From: Paracoccaceae bacterium
GTDB lineage: Bacteria > Pseudomonadota > Alphaproteobacteria > Rhodobacterales > Rhodobacteraceae
Assembly: GCA_007128995.1 (NCBI GenBank)
Contig: SKWJ01000450.1
Location: 1-7,220, forward strand
Length of the DNA: 7,220 nucleotides
Direction: 5' to 3'
Below the pieces are notes generated by a model. That model saw nothing but the letters and a program-made list of their open reading frames with translations. It made no database searches and was not told where the DNA came from. Positions 6,050-7,220 of the stretch are shown here, in pieces (the first letter of the stretch is position 1; the number at the start of each line of letters is the position of its first letter). A program made the translations under genes and the position numbers.

Positions 6050-6553
6050 ATGACCGATCGCCTCCCCCATGAAAAGGGCTTCCACATCAGTTGGGACCAG
6101 ATCCATCGAGACAGTCGCGCACTTGCCTGGCGGCTTGACAAACAAGGCCCGGATGGCGGGCAGTGGCGCGCCGTCGTTGCAATCACCCGCGGCGGGCTGG
6201 CCCCGGCAATGATTATCTCGCGTGAACTGGACATTCGCGTGGTCGACACGATCAGCGTGAAATCCTACGATCATCAGTCTCGCGCAGAGGCCAAGGTGCT
6301 CAAGGCTCCGCAAGCCGACATGATGGGGGATCAGGGGGAAGGTATCCTGATCATCGATGACCTTGTCGACACAGGCAAGACGCTGGAGCTGGTCCGCAAC
6401 ATGTTTCCAAAAGCCCATTTTGCAACGGTCTATGCCAAGCCCATGGGCCGCGATATGGTCGACAGCTTCATTACCGAAGTCAGTCAGGATACTTGGATCT
6501 TCTTTCCTTGGGACATGGCCTTGCAATATGTCGAACCCTATCGCGGGCGATGA
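6050..6553 (+). CDS. gpt: Xanthine(-guanine) phosphoribosyltransferase
   Basis: The 167-residue enzyme transfers phosphoribose from PRPP to xanthine or guanine (less well hypoxanthine), a purine-salvage step. It is co-linear with E. coli Gpt. TRGGL (46-50) contributes to pyrophosphate binding, SVKSYDHQ (69-76) lies in the flexible loop, and the PRPP signature [13 protein letters not shown] occupies 99-111. [15 protein letters not shown] (120-134) and the base-recognition tail [11 protein letters not shown] (146-156) complete it. ATG at 6050 follows GAGGG with a six-base gap. It is probably co-transcribed with fabI. Its stop lies 19 bases from the end of the converging cmk gene, with no terminator visible between them. 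The substrate preference among purine bases cannot be read from sequence with certainty. Confidence 0.95.
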   Translation: MTDRLPHEKGFHISWDQIHRDSRALAWRLDKQGPDGGQWRAVVAITRGGLAPAMIISRELDIRVVDTISVKSYDHQSRAEAKVLKAPQADMMGDQGEGILIIDDLVDTGKTLELVRNMFPKAHFATVYAKPMGRDMVDSFITEVSQDTWIFFPWDMALQYVEPYRGR

Positions 6554-6572
6554 TCTCAAGTATCAGCCGGCA

Positions 6573-7163
6573 TCATGGAACGTACCGCGCGGCGACAATT
6601 TCAATCGCGCGGGCTATGGCAGCGTCAATGCTCAACGCGGTTGTATCCAGAATCTTGGCATCGTTTGCCGGGCGCATTGGGGCATCGGCGCGGTCCATGT
6701 CGCGCGCATCGCGTGTGCGAACCTGATCCAAAACCTCTTCGAAGGTGCCCTCGCCCAACTCTGTCCAACGTCGCAGGGCGCGCGTTTCAGGACTGGCCGT
6801 TACAAACAGCTTCACGTCAGCTTCTGGACAGATGACAGTGCCGATATCTCGGCCATCAAGGACCGCCCCGCCCTGCTGTCTTGCAAAATCGCGCTGGAAT
6901 TCAACCAGCGCCTGGCGCACCTCAGGCAGCGCCGCTATGCGGCTGGCGGCTTCTCCAGCGCTGAGACTGCGCAGGTCCGGACGGTCAAGATCGGCAGGCA
7001 CCAGGCTGCGCGCCATTGCAACGGGATCGCCCCCCTTGGCCCCGACCGCGCGGTACAGCAGGCCTGTGTCCAGATGCTTGAATCCGAATTTTCGTGCCAG
7101 CGCCCGACTGATCGTCCCTTTTCCTGCCGCCGCAGGACCGTCGATAGCGATTGTGAAGCGCAT
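6573..7163 (-). CDS. cmk: Cytidylate kinase (CMP/dCMP kinase)
   Basis: Cmk phosphorylates CMP and dCMP with ATP, feeding CTP and dCTP pools. The 196-residue protein shows the P-loop GPAAAGKGT at 9-17, the CMP-site segment [11 protein letters not shown] at 31-41, DGRDIGT at 103-109, and the lid and active-site string [12 protein letters not shown] at 151-162, where the spaced Arg and Asp residues are intact. It ends with LDTT (172-175) and a C-terminal helix. The start at 7163 is chosen because AAGGAA precedes it at a good distance and [16 protein letters not shown] is family-typical; an upstream in-frame ATG at 7214 would add 17 unrelated residues. In many relatives aroA lies upstream and rpsA downstream. 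Here the downstream neighbour is the converging gpt, and the 57 bases upstream (7164-7220) show no recognisable aroA end. Confidence 0.95.
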   Translation of the reverse strand: MRFTIAIDGPAAAGKGTISRALARKFGFKHLDTGLLYRAVGAKGGDPVAMARSLVPADLDRPDLRSLSAGEAASRIAALPEVRQALVEFQRDFARQQGGAVLDGRDIGTVICPEADVKLFVTASPETRALRRWTELGEGTFEEVLDQVRTRDARDMDRADAPMRPANDAKILDTTALSIDAAIARAIEIVAARYVP

Positions 7164-7220
7164 GCAGTTTCCTTCTCGGGTCAGGGAAAGGGTGGGGTTG
7201 CCCATAACGTCCATATGTTA

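Overview
The window looks like an ordinary chromosomal segment of an alphaproteobacterium, most likely a Rhodobacterales (Roseobacter-group) species. This rests on my recollection of protein families, not on a search. The supporting points are the style of the ObgE, PdxH, FabI and Cmk proteins, a double cold-shock-domain protein, an IalB-family secreted protein, an MmcB-family nuclease, moderately high GC and a proline tRNA with encoded CCA. I see no transposase, integrase, CRISPR array, toxin-antitoxin pair or defence island.

Layout. Positions 1-422 (minus) hold the N-terminal part of the ribosome-assembly GTPase ObgE, cut by the window edge. Positions 423-1179 contain no convincing protein gene, but they hold two compact plus-strand units, each with a promoter-like element and a strong intrinsic terminator. 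These are candidate small RNAs; the first carries CCUCCUCCC, the motif known from Rhodobacter CcsR small RNAs. An IalB-family exported protein (1180-1785, plus) follows and faces an MmcB-family DNA-repair nuclease (1850-2314, minus). Next come a 99-residue two-helix membrane protein with a poly-aspartate tail (2570-2869, minus), tRNA-Pro(UGG) (3058-3134, minus), and an ATGA-overlapping pair: a DUF192 exported protein (3208-3681) and a double cold-shock-domain protein (3678-4226), both minus. PdxH (4332-4937, minus) starts at TTG and diverges from FabI (5189-6010, plus). Xanthine phosphoribosyltransferase (6050-6553, plus) lies 39 bases after fabI and faces cytidylate kinase (6573-7163, minus).

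The genes are mostly housekeeping: ribosome assembly, PLP supply, fatty-acid elongation, purine salvage and pyrimidine nucleotide phosphorylation. They do not form one pathway. The more unusual content is non-coding: the two small-RNA candidates, an imperfect palindrome over the cold-shock promoter, and a pdxH leader predicted to begin with a long hairpin that ends four bases before the Shine-Dalgarno sequence. In that hairpin one position pairs (U·G) only in the pdxH-sense RNA. All promoters, transcription starts and RNAs are read by eye and remain predictions.
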